A DNA stretch of 64,000 nucleotides, taken from the NCBI GenBank assembly GCA_964640795.1, contig CAZXIN010000010.1:62001-126000 (forward strand), in the 5' to 3' direction. The translations under genes were made by a program, and so were the position numbers. A model generated the notes under the pieces. That model did no database searches. It was not told the origin of the DNA and saw nothing but the letters and a program-made list of their open reading frames with translations. Origin of the DNA: M269 sp964640795. Its GTDB lineage: Bacteria; Pseudomonadota; Gammaproteobacteria; Enterobacterales; Alteromonadaceae. This document shows positions 26,101-33,284 of the stretch, piece by piece (within the stretch, counting starts at the first letter, position 1; the number at the start of each line of letters is the position of its first letter).

Positions 26101-27265
26101 CAGACTCATCACCATTAATACGCAAGCAGTTGTCATAACCCGTTGGGCCAGTAACAAGAACATTCGTTAACGTACCCGCAGTACCTGCTCTTAGGCGGAT
26201 GCCGTTAGTGCCGTCTGAACCCACAACGGTCACATTCGCGATTGTTGGGTTAGTTAGCGGAGTAGCAGCAGCATCAAATTCACTGTTATCGGCTTCGAAT
26301 GCATTGTCACCATCATCTTCACCTTGTTGGATGTAGACAAATTGTGCATTACCGGTCCAACCAAATGACCAATCAAACGAATCATCACCAATGTCAGTTA
26401 GTACTACATGGCTGACATTCACCGTACCACCGAAGAACTCAATACCATCGTCAAGGTTTTGGTGAACTTGAATAAAATCAACAAAAGTACCCGAGCCAAC
26501 GCCGGCGAAAGAAATACCATTCAGCTCGTCACCGTTACCCAGTGTGCGACCTGCATGCTGAACACGCACGTAAACCAACGAACCCGAGTTATCTTCTGGG
26601 TCTGTTCCACCAAACTGTCCAGCGTCACCTTCTGCAGAAACACCACAGTTAGCCAGCTCGTCGGCGGTTGTTTCACCCACTTGATCGCCACATGAGTTAG
26701 CTGGCGCGCGGCCAAGTAACACTATGCCGCCCCATTGACCGATCCCTGTCTCTTGTCCCGTAACATCTTGCACGGATGTGAATACGATAGGCTCCTGAAT
26801 GGTACCTTCTGCTTCAATTCTTGAACCACGACGAACAACTAAAAAGTCATCCCCCTCTTCACCAAAGATAGTCGTACCTGGCTCCACCGTTAAAACTGCA
26901 GGGTCTATATTATCGCCACCCACTGCGATTCGACCATCAAGTACCCACATAACATCAGATGTTAGCGTTGTATCTTCAACAAAAGTCGTGTCGGCATTAA
27001 TTCGAAAGACTGGACGATCAGTAATTTCAGGAAATTCTGCAGATACGTCGGTGGCTAGCCCTTGTGTAATTGGCGTTGCAACATCAGACGGGGGCTCAGT
27101 AGGCGGTGTTGGGGTCGTTGGCGGTGCAGGTGGCGTAGGCGCTGGTGATGGGTTTGTGACACTATTGTCAACATCCCCTTCATTGATATTGATATCGCCG
27201 CCACAGCCGGCTAAAACGAGCGCAGTAGACACAGCTGATGCTCTAAAAAAGTTTCTAAGGTCCAT
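23174..27265 (-). CDS. Large secreted lipoprotein of three ~435-residue repeats
   Basis: A 1363-residue protein. The ATG at 27265 follows GGAGAG and starts a lipoprotein signal with lipobox LAGC (MDLRNFFRASAVSTALVLAG then C). A Pro/Thr-rich linker (about 35-60) leads to three repeats of about 433-439 residues, encoded at about 27070-25750, 25750-24450 and 24450-23174. Each holds TTIFGE-GEDFLVVRRGS, VQDVTGQET-IGQWGG, HAGRTLGNGDELNG, acidic DDGIEFFGG and GEDDGDNAFE, and four conserved Cys (SCGDQ, NCGVS, DNCLR, VIAC). The Gly/Asn-rich pattern suggests a parallel beta-helix. Function unknown; it is paired with a TonB-dependent receptor and preceded by Pho-box-like sites. Confidence 0.85.
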   Translation of the reverse strand: MDLRNFFRASAVSTALVLAGCGGDININEGDVDNSVTNPSPAPTPPAPPTTPTPPTEPPSDVATPITQGLATDVSAEFPEITDRPVFRINADTTFVEDTTLTSDVMWVLDGRIAVGGDNIDPAVLTVEPGTTIFGEEGDDFLVVRRGSRIEAEGTIQEPIVFTSVQDVTGQETGIGQWGGIVLLGRAPANSCGDQVGETTADELANCGVSAEGDAGQFGGTDPEDNSGSLVYVRVQHAGRTLGNGDELNGISFAGVGSGTFVDFIQVHQNLDDGIEFFGGTVNVSHVVLTDIGDDSFDWSFGWTGNAQFVYIQQGEDDGDNAFEADNSEFDAAATPLTNPTIANVTVVGSDGTNGIRLRAGTAGTLTNVLVTGPTGYDNCLRINGDESAANAADGLLTMTNSVIACADPTDNFNDQVIGDGTTADFFAGQDGNMVLTPGELGLSSNGFIPLTSSVLVNSGSNARNLGAFFDPTSYIGAFDGVENWTADWTIGLNGGFPTDIQNAFDQGLAQNVSAEFPQITDRPVYRLDADVTFTQDVTLTNDAFWVLNGRTAVGNDNEDNAVLFVEAGTTIFGEQGEDFLVVRRGSQIEALGSATSPIVMTSVQDVTGQETGIGQWGGLVLLGRAPANSCGDQVGETTADELANCGVSAEGDAGQFGGTDPEDSSGTLNYVRVQHAGRTLGNGDELNGISFAGVGSGTFVDFIQVHQNLDDGIEFFGGTVNVSHVVLTDIGDDSFDWSFGWSGNAQFVLIRQGEDDGDNAFESDNSEFDASATPLTNPNVANVTILGSNGTNGVRLRAGTAGTLRNFVVSGPEGYDNCLRINGAESQANATAGTLSIGSSVIACEADVNFDSQFEEDLFTADPTNSVSVPADLGFDVNGFQPRDNSPLLGAGEDVSNLNSFFASVDYIGAMDNNVNWTEGWTIAINDGFPTNVQNAFEQGLAVDASNDFPGITDRPVYRLGADTTFTSDVTFTNDAFWVLSGRTAVGNDNVDNATLYIQEGTTIFGEQGEDFLVVRRGSQIQALGSVNAPITMTSVQDVTGQETDIGQWGGLVLLGRAPANSCGDQVGETTADELANCGVSAEGDAGQFGGTDPQDNSGTLNYVIVQYAGRTLGNGDELNGISFAGVGSGTFVDFIQVHQNLDDGIEFFGGTVNVSHVVLTDIGDDSFDWSFGWSGNAQFVLIRQGEDDGDNAFESDNSEFDASATPLTNPNVANVTILGSNGTNGVRLRAGTAGTLRNFVVSGPVGYDNCLRINGPESQANATDGSLSIASSVIACEADVNFDSQFEEDLFTAEATNSVTTTDALGFAVNGYQPTANSVLLGAGEDVSALGPFFAPVNYIGAMDENVDWTEGWVTVGLDNN
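23658..26470. repeat. Internal DNA repeats within the lipoprotein gene (period ~1.3 kb)
   Basis: Repeats 2 and 3 of the gene are 1299 bp apart and almost identical in the core: 23712-23932 matches the copy at 25011-25231 at every base by eye (221 bp), and the match extends to about 23658 with one difference. Repeat 1 (core near 26290-26560, offset 1317 bp) keeps the protein sequence but differs at many synonymous sites. This points to recent duplication or gene conversion of repeats 2 and 3 and makes the locus prone to recombination. Confidence 0.8.
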
Positions 27266-27325
27266 CGATCTCTCCAACAGAGTTTTATCGCGAAAATAAA
27301 ATTGCGGAAAGAGTACAGGCATCGA

Positions 27326-27368
27326 ATGACACTTTTGTTACAAGCAAAGGCTGTCATAAAAGTTTCAT
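27326..27368 (-). promoter_or_regulatory. Candidate Pho boxes upstream of the repeat lipoprotein
   Basis: Minus-strand TTGTAAC-AAAA-GTGTCAT (27326-27343) resembles the PhoB site CTGTCAT-N4-CTGTCAT. A second site, CTGTCAT-AAAA-GTTTCAT, lies at 27351-27368 in the opposite orientation. They are 61-103 bp before the lipoprotein ATG. The rest of the 300-bp gap to pstS (to 27564) holds a hairpin near 27462-27479 and a repeat fragment at 27371-27400, but no gene. Confidence 0.55.
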
Positions 27369-27461
27369 AATACCAATCTATCGAATCAAGTGAGCACTCA
27401 GAAGTTCTGACAAGGCGCTGATTCGTTGTGGCGACATCCTGACTTACGACTCAATCGATTT

Positions 27462-27484
27462 AGGCGTTATTAATCGCCTTTTCA
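27462..27484. terminator. Possible terminator after pstS
   Basis: Hairpin AGGCG-N8-CGCCT at 27462-27479, about 85 bp beyond the pstS stop. The T-run (TTTTC) is on the plus-strand side only, so its use by the minus-strand phoB-phoR-pstS transcript is doubtful. Confidence 0.35.
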
Positions 27485-27564
27485 AATGAATGTAAAGCAT
27501 TGAGGAGTGCCTCAAACGAGCTCATAATGAAAACAGACATGGTTAAAACGACTGCGTGATTAAT

Positions 27565-28518
27565 TTATTGCAAAGACGTTACTTGTTGCTCAACGAATTG
27601 ATGAGATAAGGGTACATACCCTCCTCTTTTCACCAGTGACTGACCTTGTGTTGAAAGAATATAACGAATGAACTCTTGCTGAACCCTAGGCAAAGGGCTT
27701 TCTGGCTTTTGATTAACAACGATGTACAAAAAACGCGACAATGGGTAACTACCATCTGCAATCGTCGCAGCTCTCGGTTCAATAAAGCGACCATCGCGCC
27801 CTTGAATAGATAAAGCTCTGACATTAGCGGTCTCATATCCCAAAGCGGCATAACCAATCGCCTTTTTTGAATAGGCGATTGATTGGATAACTGATGCAGA
27901 TCCGGGTAACTCATTCACTTGGGCTTTAAAATCGCCATTACATAGTGCCACTTGCTTGAATAAGCCATAGGTGCCTGATACTGAATTTCTACCATATAAT
28001 TCAATATCGGCGTCCAATGGGTCTGCTGCGTCTAATTGTTGCCATCGAGTGACTGAGTCGCTCTCACCGCAATACCGTGTTACCGAAAACACAGCATCCA
28101 CCTGTGTCAACGTTAACCGCTTCAATCGATTTTGTTTGTTAACGAAAACCGCAATGGCATCAATAGCGACTTTTAGCACCTTAGGCTCGTAACCGTATTT
28201 TTTAACAAAATAGCTAATTTCGCTGGGTTTCAATGCACGACTCATTGGGCCTATATTGGCTGTGCCTTCAGTCAGAGCTGGCGGAGCCGTTGACGACCCT
28301 GACGCTTGTATTTGAATGTTGACGTTTGGGTAGTACTGTTTAAAACCTTCCGCCCACAGTGTCATCAAGCCAGCCAAAGTGTCAGAACCAACCGAAATGA
28401 TCTCACCGTCGATCCCCGGTACGGGTTTATAGTCTTCTGCAGCGAGCGTTTTCGGGAAAAGAGATAAAAACAAGCTTATCGCAAAGAAAGCGGCTATATA
28501 CACTCGCGCATTATGCAA
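27565..28518 (-). CDS. pstS: PstS-like periplasmic phosphate-binding protein
   Basis: A 317-residue secreted substrate-binding protein with a signal peptide (about 1-27, ending TLAAED). Phosphate-binding family motifs: ISVGSDTLAGLMTLWAEGF, IQIQASGSSTAPPALTEG, NIGPMSR and NSVSGTYGLFKQ. It delivers phosphate to a PstCAB transporter, but no pstCAB genes are nearby. It overlaps phoR by 8 bp, so it is co-translated with the sensor kinase. Such a separate PstS may also work with the neighbouring outer-membrane receptor system (inference). Confidence 0.88.
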   Translation of the reverse strand: MHNARVYIAAFFAISLFLSLFPKTLAAEDYKPVPGIDGEIISVGSDTLAGLMTLWAEGFKQYYPNVNIQIQASGSSTAPPALTEGTANIGPMSRALKPSEISYFVKKYGYEPKVLKVAIDAIAVFVNKQNRLKRLTLTQVDAVFSVTRYCGESDSVTRWQQLDAADPLDADIELYGRNSVSGTYGLFKQVALCNGDFKAQVNELPGSASVIQSIAYSKKAIGYAALGYETANVRALSIQGRDGRFIEPRAATIADGSYPLSRFLYIVVNQKPESPLPRVQQEFIRYILSTQGQSLVKRGGYVPLSHQFVEQQVTSLQ

Positions 28519-29839
28519 GGCTTGTTTCCGTTATTGTTTTATTAGCCATGGTTAATTCTTCTGAAAGAGCAAATGAGAAAGTACACCCCTCTCCAACGAC
28601 ACTCTGAATTTCAAGCTTTGAATTATGGTGATTGAGCACATGCTTAACAATAGACAACCCTAAACCTGACCCTCCAGTCTTGCGGGAGCGTGCTTTGTCT
28701 ATGCGATAAAATCGCTCGGTTATTCTCGTAATGTGTTTTTGTGCTATTCCATCACCATTATCTTCAACAGAGAAACGCGCTTGAGCACCATCTAACCGCC
28801 AACGAACAATGATTTCACCGCCATCAGGCGTGTAATGAATGGCATTAAAAATGAGATTAGAGAATGCACTTCTTAGTTCAGTTTCAACACCGAAGCAGGT
28901 TAAGTTATGGTCCAATTCAAATTTAATCGTATGATGTTTATTCTGATTTAACGTTGCGGCTTCTGGCTCAATCGTAAGAAGTAGCTGAGGAACATCAACA
29001 ATTTTTTCATAAACGGGTTCAGCACTGGCTTCGATGCGAGAGAGAATCAAAAGCTGCTCAATTAAGCTTTGCATCCTTTTCGTCTGAGATGACATTTCAT
29101 CGTAAGCTTTTCCGATAAAAAACGGAGGGTATTCATCATCTCCAGACAACATTTCTAGATAACCGGTTACAACCGTTAAGGGAGTACGCAACTCATGAGA
29201 GACATTCGCAACAAAGTCTTTACGCATTTGATCCATCTGTGTCACTCGGGTGACATCACGGGCAATCAACAATAAATGCTTGTCTCCATAAGGCATCACT
29301 CGATATTCCAGCACTTTTTGATCGTTAGCTGGACTAATAACTTCAATGGGGTTTTCATAATGACCACTTTGGAAGAATCGAATGAAATCAGGGTGCCTGA
29401 TTAAATTATCAACTCGCCTACCTATATCTGCTGGCCAACGCAAGCCAAGCTCTATACGAGCCAAACGGTTACACCAAACAATACAAGCGTCTGCATCTAC
29501 AACTACGGCTGCGTCAGGTAGAGCTTCAGAGCCTTCACGAAAACGCCGCACTAACATACCGAGTTCTTTGCGTTTATTACGATTACGCCGCTGTAAGAAG
29601 TAGACACCGTCATAGATATGTCCCCATAGGCCTTTCGCTTTTGGTGGGGTCATCTTTTTACTGTGCCATAACCAGCGGTTTAATCTAAACAGTTGCCAAT
29701 AATGCAACATCAATAAACCAACAGTGGCAATCCATAAGCACAGGAACAACTGACCAGTAAATGCCCCTAATATCGCGACTATCGCGAAATAAAGAACAAT
29801 GTTGGTCATGGTTTTTAACCAAGAAAAGCGCTTATACAC
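28511..29839 (-). CDS. phoR: Phosphate-regulon sensor histidine kinase PhoR
   Basis: A 442-residue membrane kinase aligning by eye with Escherichia coli PhoR from its start (MYKRFSWLKTM; GTG codon). It has two N-terminal helices (about 10-50), a PAS domain (about 90-185), a HisKA box with phospho-His in VANVSHELRTPLTVV, and an HATPase with FSVEDNGDGI and TGGSGLGLSIVKH. It phosphorylates PhoB when phosphate is scarce. It lies 39 bp after phoB and overlaps pstS by 8 bp. Confidence 0.95.
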   Translation of the reverse strand: MYKRFSWLKTMTNIVLYFAIVAILGAFTGQLFLCLWIATVGLLMLHYWQLFRLNRWLWHSKKMTPPKAKGLWGHIYDGVYFLQRRNRNKRKELGMLVRRFREGSEALPDAAVVVDADACIVWCNRLARIELGLRWPADIGRRVDNLIRHPDFIRFFQSGHYENPIEVISPANDQKVLEYRVMPYGDKHLLLIARDVTRVTQMDQMRKDFVANVSHELRTPLTVVTGYLEMLSGDDEYPPFFIGKAYDEMSSQTKRMQSLIEQLLILSRIEASAEPVYEKIVDVPQLLLTIEPEAATLNQNKHHTIKFELDHNLTCFGVETELRSAFSNLIFNAIHYTPDGGEIIVRWRLDGAQARFSVEDNGDGIAQKHITRITERFYRIDKARSRKTGGSGLGLSIVKHVLNHHNSKLEIQSVVGEGCTFSFALSEELTMANKTITETSLA

Positions 29840-29878
29840 TCTATTTAGAACCCATTAGGTAGTTAAAGAAAAGTTCCT

Positions 29879-30565
29879 TCATTTTACAGAGAACCGATAA
29901 CCAGCACCGCGTACTGTTTGAATCATGTCGTCGTGATTAGACAATGAAATAGCTTTACGTAAGCGTCTTATATGCACATCGACAGTACGATCTTCGACAT
30001 AGACGTTGGTGCCCCATACATTGTTCAACAATTGCTCACGGCTAAAAACACGCTCTGTATGTGTCATAAAGAAATGCAACAACTTAAACTCAGTCGGTCC
30101 CATATCAACAGGCGTACCATTGATTGTCACGCGGTGAGATACGGGGTCTAAAGACAGGCCATTAAACTCGATAAGATCATCATTCGACATAGGTGTTGCT
30201 CGACGAATAACGGCTTTAATACGAGCAATTAATTCCTTGGGTGAAAATGGCTTAGTGACGTAGTCGTCAGCACCTGCATCTAAGCCACGTACTTTATCTT
30301 CTTCTTCGCCTCGAGCAGTTAGCATAATAATCGGAATATCTTTAACAAACTCCAACTGCTTTAATTTTTTCGCTAACTGCACACCACTCCCACCGGGAAG
30401 CATCCAATCTAGCAAGATCAAATCTGGATAAGGTTCACCAATTTTCTCTAGTGCAATATCGTAATCTTCAGCTTCTATTGTTTCAAAGCCGTTTTGCTCA
30501 AGCACAATCTTCACCATTTCGCGAATTGGCGCTTCATCTTCTACCAGTAATATGCGTTTTGACAT
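29879..30565 (-). CDS. phoB: Phosphate-regulon response regulator PhoB
   Basis: A 228-residue OmpR/PhoB family regulator. The receiver begins MSKRILLVEDEAPIREMVK and has the phospho-acceptor Asp in LILLDWMLPGGSG, with ARGEEEDKVRGLDAGADDY and TKPFSPKEL. The winged-helix domain ends VRGAGYRFSVK and contains EQLLNNVWGTNVYVEDRTVDV. The ATG at 30565 matches the family start. It is the first gene of phoB-phoR-pstS and is predicted to act on the Pho boxes in this window. Confidence 0.96.
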   Translation of the reverse strand: MSKRILLVEDEAPIREMVKIVLEQNGFETIEAEDYDIALEKIGEPYPDLILLDWMLPGGSGVQLAKKLKQLEFVKDIPIIMLTARGEEEDKVRGLDAGADDYVTKPFSPKELIARIKAVIRRATPMSNDDLIEFNGLSLDPVSHRVTINGTPVDMGPTEFKLLHFFMTHTERVFSREQLLNNVWGTNVYVEDRTVDVHIRRLRKAISLSNHDDMIQTVRGAGYRFSVK

Positions 30566-30585
30566 CTGTAAACCTAACATGTGGC

Positions 30586-30609
30586 TAGAGCACTTTAAGG
30601 CTTGCTCTA
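30586..30609. repeat. TAGAGCA/TGCTCTA palindrome (copy 1 of 3)
   Basis: Inverted repeat TAGAGCA at 30586-30592 and TGCTCTA at 30603-30609, 21 bp upstream of the phoB ATG. Similar palindromes occur at 11352-11368 (TAGAGC-N5-GCTCTA, at the stop of the sigma-54 activator gene) and 38792-38808 (TAGAGCA-TGT-TGCTCTA, just past the alpha/beta hydrolase stop). Confidence 0.5.
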
Positions 30610-30640
30610 ATTTGAATCGGCCAAATTATCACCTCATTAT

Positions 30641-30658
30641 ATGACAATTTTATTAATA
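30641..30658 (-). promoter_or_regulatory. Possible PhoB autoregulatory site
   Basis: On the minus strand TATTAAT-AAAA-TTGTCAT: the second half matches the Pho-box half-site at 6 of 7 positions and the first only partly. It is 76 bp before the phoB ATG. The rest of the 460-bp divergent gap to nhaB contains a TAGAGCA/TGCTCTA palindrome (30586-30609) and three CTCATAA copies (30930-30953), but no gene that I can see. Confidence 0.35.
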
Positions 30659-31027
30659 CGAGAGGCCTGCTCATCTTTGTTGTCTTTTTTTGCTGAGAAC
30701 TCTTGGCTCTTTAAGCTAGGCAGAGGCTGTATCAATGTAACATTCTACATGAATAAACTCTAACGATGTATCAAGTGTAAACAAGCGCTACCCAGTGATG
30801 TCGTCTAAACTCGTTTTGATTGAACAAAAGTCATGCAGTGCAGATTAACAGCTCTTAAAGTAAGCACTTTGATTTTCTTCGGAAAGTTTGTTTTTGCGAG
30901 CAATAATTGCCCATATCAGCACGAATAACCTCATAACCCTCATAAACTCATAAATAACCTTGCAATTTGGTGCTACAACTTTAAAAATGAGATCAATATT
31001 AACCCTTTGTTATAAGGATAGTCTTTG

Positions 31028-32614
31028 ATGCAAATGACTATGACACAAGCCTTTTACAAGAACTTTTTGGGAAATGCGCCAGTTTGGTATAAGCAAACTA
31101 TTATAGCGTTTTTAATTCTTAATCCGATAATCTTTATGATTAGCCCTTATATTGCTGGTTGGGTATTGGTCTTAGAATTTATATTCACGCTTGCTATGGC
31201 ACTTAAATGCTATCCCTTGCAACCAGGTGGCATATTGCTATTTGAAGCCCTATTCATAGGCATGACCTCCCCCGAACATGTTAAACACGAAATCGTCGTT
31301 AATATTGAAGTTGTACTATTACTAATCTTTATGGTGGCAGGCATCTTCTTTATGAAAGATTTGCTACTATTTTTGTTCACAAAGCTGCTTATTAAAGTAA
31401 GAAGTAAAATTGCTTTATCAATCGCATTTGCAGCGTCATCAGCTTTTTTGTCTGCGTTTCTTGATGCGCTAACCGTTGTTGCAGTGATTATTACCGTCGC
31501 TACTGGCTTTTTCGCGATTTATCATAAGATAGCATCGGGAAAACATTTTCATCATGACGACCATGATCACACCAATGATGAAGAGTTACCGCACCTAACA
31601 CGTGATGACTTAGATAATTTTAGGGCATTCTTACGTAACCTTATGATGCACGCTGCTATTGGTACGGCACTTGGCGGTGTTATGACTATGGTAGGTGAGC
31701 CACAGAACCTAATTATTGCAGAGAAAGCGGGTTGGGGATTCATTGAGTTCTTCTTAAGAATGAGCCCTATCACAATACCGGTGTTTGTTTTGGGCTTAAC
31801 AACCACTTTCGTTGTCGAAAAGTTTAGCCTTTTTGACTACGGTGCAAAACTACCAGACGCAGTTAGAATTGTATTGACTGATTACAACGAACATGTCGAT
31901 GAACAGAGAACGAAACAAGATGTTGCCAAGCTTATCGTACAAGCCTTTATTGCTGTTTGGTTAATTGTTGGATTAGCAACACACCTTGCTGCTGTTGGCT
32001 TAATTGGTTTGTCGATTATTGTATTAGCTACCACGATGACCGGTGTTATTGACGAACACGCTATAGGTAAAGCATTTGAAGAAGCCCTCCCTTTTACTGC
32101 ATTGCTCTGTGTGTTCTTTGGTGTTGTCGCGGTTATCGTTGATCAGGGCTTGTTTAAGCCTGTTATTGATTGGGTATTAACCTACGAAGGTAAGACACAG
32201 CTTATGCTCTTTTATCTGGCTAATGGGGCCTTATCCATGGTCAGTGACAACGTGTTTGTTGGCTCAGTCTATATCACTGAAGTCAGCGCAGCATTGCAAG
32301 CGGGTACTATCACCAGAGATCAGTATGACATGCTTGCTGTTGCGATTAATACAGGCACTAACTTGCCGAGTGTCGCAACGCCGAATGGACAAGCAGCGTT
32401 TCTATTCCTGCTGACATCAGCGCTAGCACCATTGTTAAGGTTGTCATACGGCAAGATGGTCTTTATGGCGATCCCATACACCGTAGTTCTGACACTGACT
32501 GGATTAGCAGCCACTTATTTTGGTCTTTATGATATGACAGAAGTGCTTTATGACTTGCATCTCATTGAGCACCATACTGGATTACCATCAGCAGGCGCTG
32601 AACAAGGCCACTAA
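31028..32614 (+). CDS. nhaB: Na+/H+ antiporter NhaB
   Basis: A 528-residue polytopic antiporter aligning along its length with Escherichia coli NhaB: NFLGNAPVWYK near the start, MMHAAIGTALGGVMTMVGEP, GLIGLSIIVLATTMTGV, DEHAIGKAFEEALPFTALL and INTGTNLPSVATPNGQAAF. It exports sodium, as expected in a marine cell. The ATG at 31028 is chosen (AAGGAT at 31014-31019). A cytoplasmic loop has the His/Asp-rich stretch HFHHDDHDH (about residues 178-186), richer than in E. coli. It is monocistronic: a terminator follows. Confidence 0.95.
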   Translation: MQMTMTQAFYKNFLGNAPVWYKQTIIAFLILNPIIFMISPYIAGWVLVLEFIFTLAMALKCYPLQPGGILLFEALFIGMTSPEHVKHEIVVNIEVVLLLIFMVAGIFFMKDLLLFLFTKLLIKVRSKIALSIAFAASSAFLSAFLDALTVVAVIITVATGFFAIYHKIASGKHFHHDDHDHTNDEELPHLTRDDLDNFRAFLRNLMMHAAIGTALGGVMTMVGEPQNLIIAEKAGWGFIEFFLRMSPITIPVFVLGLTTTFVVEKFSLFDYGAKLPDAVRIVLTDYNEHVDEQRTKQDVAKLIVQAFIAVWLIVGLATHLAAVGLIGLSIIVLATTMTGVIDEHAIGKAFEEALPFTALLCVFFGVVAVIVDQGLFKPVIDWVLTYEGKTQLMLFYLANGALSMVSDNVFVGSVYITEVSAALQAGTITRDQYDMLAVAINTGTNLPSVATPNGQAAFLFLLTSALAPLLRLSYGKMVFMAIPYTVVLTLTGLAATYFGLYDMTEVLYDLHLIEHHTGLPSAGAEQGH

Positions 32615-32628
32615 TTTTATCTACTCAC

Positions 32629-32659
32629 AAAAAAAGCACTCTTAAATGAGTGCTTTTTT
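32629..32659 (+). terminator. Rho-independent terminator after nhaB
   Basis: Stem AAAAAGCACT / AGTGCTTTTT with an 8-base loop and a T-run, 15 bp after the nhaB stop. Confidence 0.9.
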
Positions 32660-32716
32660 ATTATTAACATTTCAAACCCATGCTTATCAGGCATTGAGTT
32701 TAATAACGGAGTTGTT

Positions 32717-33241
32717 ATGACTGCACTACATGGACTTTCAAATTGGCCAGACAAGAAACTGCCATGGTTTATCTTGATGCTATCCGCATTGTGTTTTGAG
32801 GTCAGCGCGCTCTACTTCCAATACATGATGGATCTACAACCTTGCATCATGTGCATATATCAACGCACGGCTATGCTGGGTATATTTTTTGCTGGGCTTA
32901 TTGGCTTTATCGCGAATAAACATTGGTTTGCTCGACTGATCGCTTTCGGTATTTGGGGCACCTCAGCAATTTGGGGAATGCTCATTGCCATTGAACACGT
33001 TGGCATTCAAACGAGCACATCGTTTTTTGTTATGTGTGAAATCGTACCCAACTTCCCTTCATGGTTGCAATTACACGAATGGATCCCTTCTTTCTTTGCC
33101 GCGACTGGTGACTGTGGAAATATTGATTGGCAATTTGTCGGATACAGTATGCCACAATGGATGATAGTCATTTTTGGGCTATACAGTTTAACTGTTGTCT
33201 TTATGTTTCTGCTGCGTATTTTCTATAGTCGCTCAGTTTAG
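32717..33241 (+). CDS. dsbB: Disulfide bond formation protein DsbB
   Basis: A 174-residue inner-membrane protein with four helices. It reoxidises DsbA and passes electrons to quinone. The first periplasmic loop has the redox pair in LQPCIMCIYQRTAM (CxxC, residues 38-41 region). The second loop has two further Cys (MCEIVPNFPSW and TGDCGNIDW). The C-terminal pair is more widely spaced than in Escherichia coli but in the right loop. It stands alone between the nhaB terminator and a convergent gene. Confidence 0.93.
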   Translation: MTALHGLSNWPDKKLPWFILMLSALCFEVSALYFQYMMDLQPCIMCIYQRTAMLGIFFAGLIGFIANKHWFARLIAFGIWGTSAIWGMLIAIEHVGIQTSTSFFVMCEIVPNFPSWLQLHEWIPSFFAATGDCGNIDWQFVGYSMPQWMIVIFGLYSLTVVFMFLLRIFYSRSV

Positions 33242-33254
33242 AAACTCACCTAGT

Positions 33255-33284
33255 TGGCCGCTAATCAATATCATTAAGCGGCCA
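33255..33284. terminator. Possible bidirectional hairpin between dsbB and ycgN
   Basis: Perfect arms TGGCCGCT and AGCGGCCA with a 14-base loop, overlapping the last codons of the convergent ycgN gene. No clear T-run follows on either strand. Confidence 0.4.

Noticed and set aside
23658..26470. Possibility that the repeated region is a CRISPR or satellite array
   Set aside because: The repeat period (1.3 kb) is in frame and fully coding; there are no short spacers.
26799..27299. Plus-strand 166-codon frame opposite the lipoprotein gene
   Set aside because: It mirrors the repeat lipoprotein signal and linker in antisense; Val/Ser/Gly-rich composition is a by-product of the coding strand.
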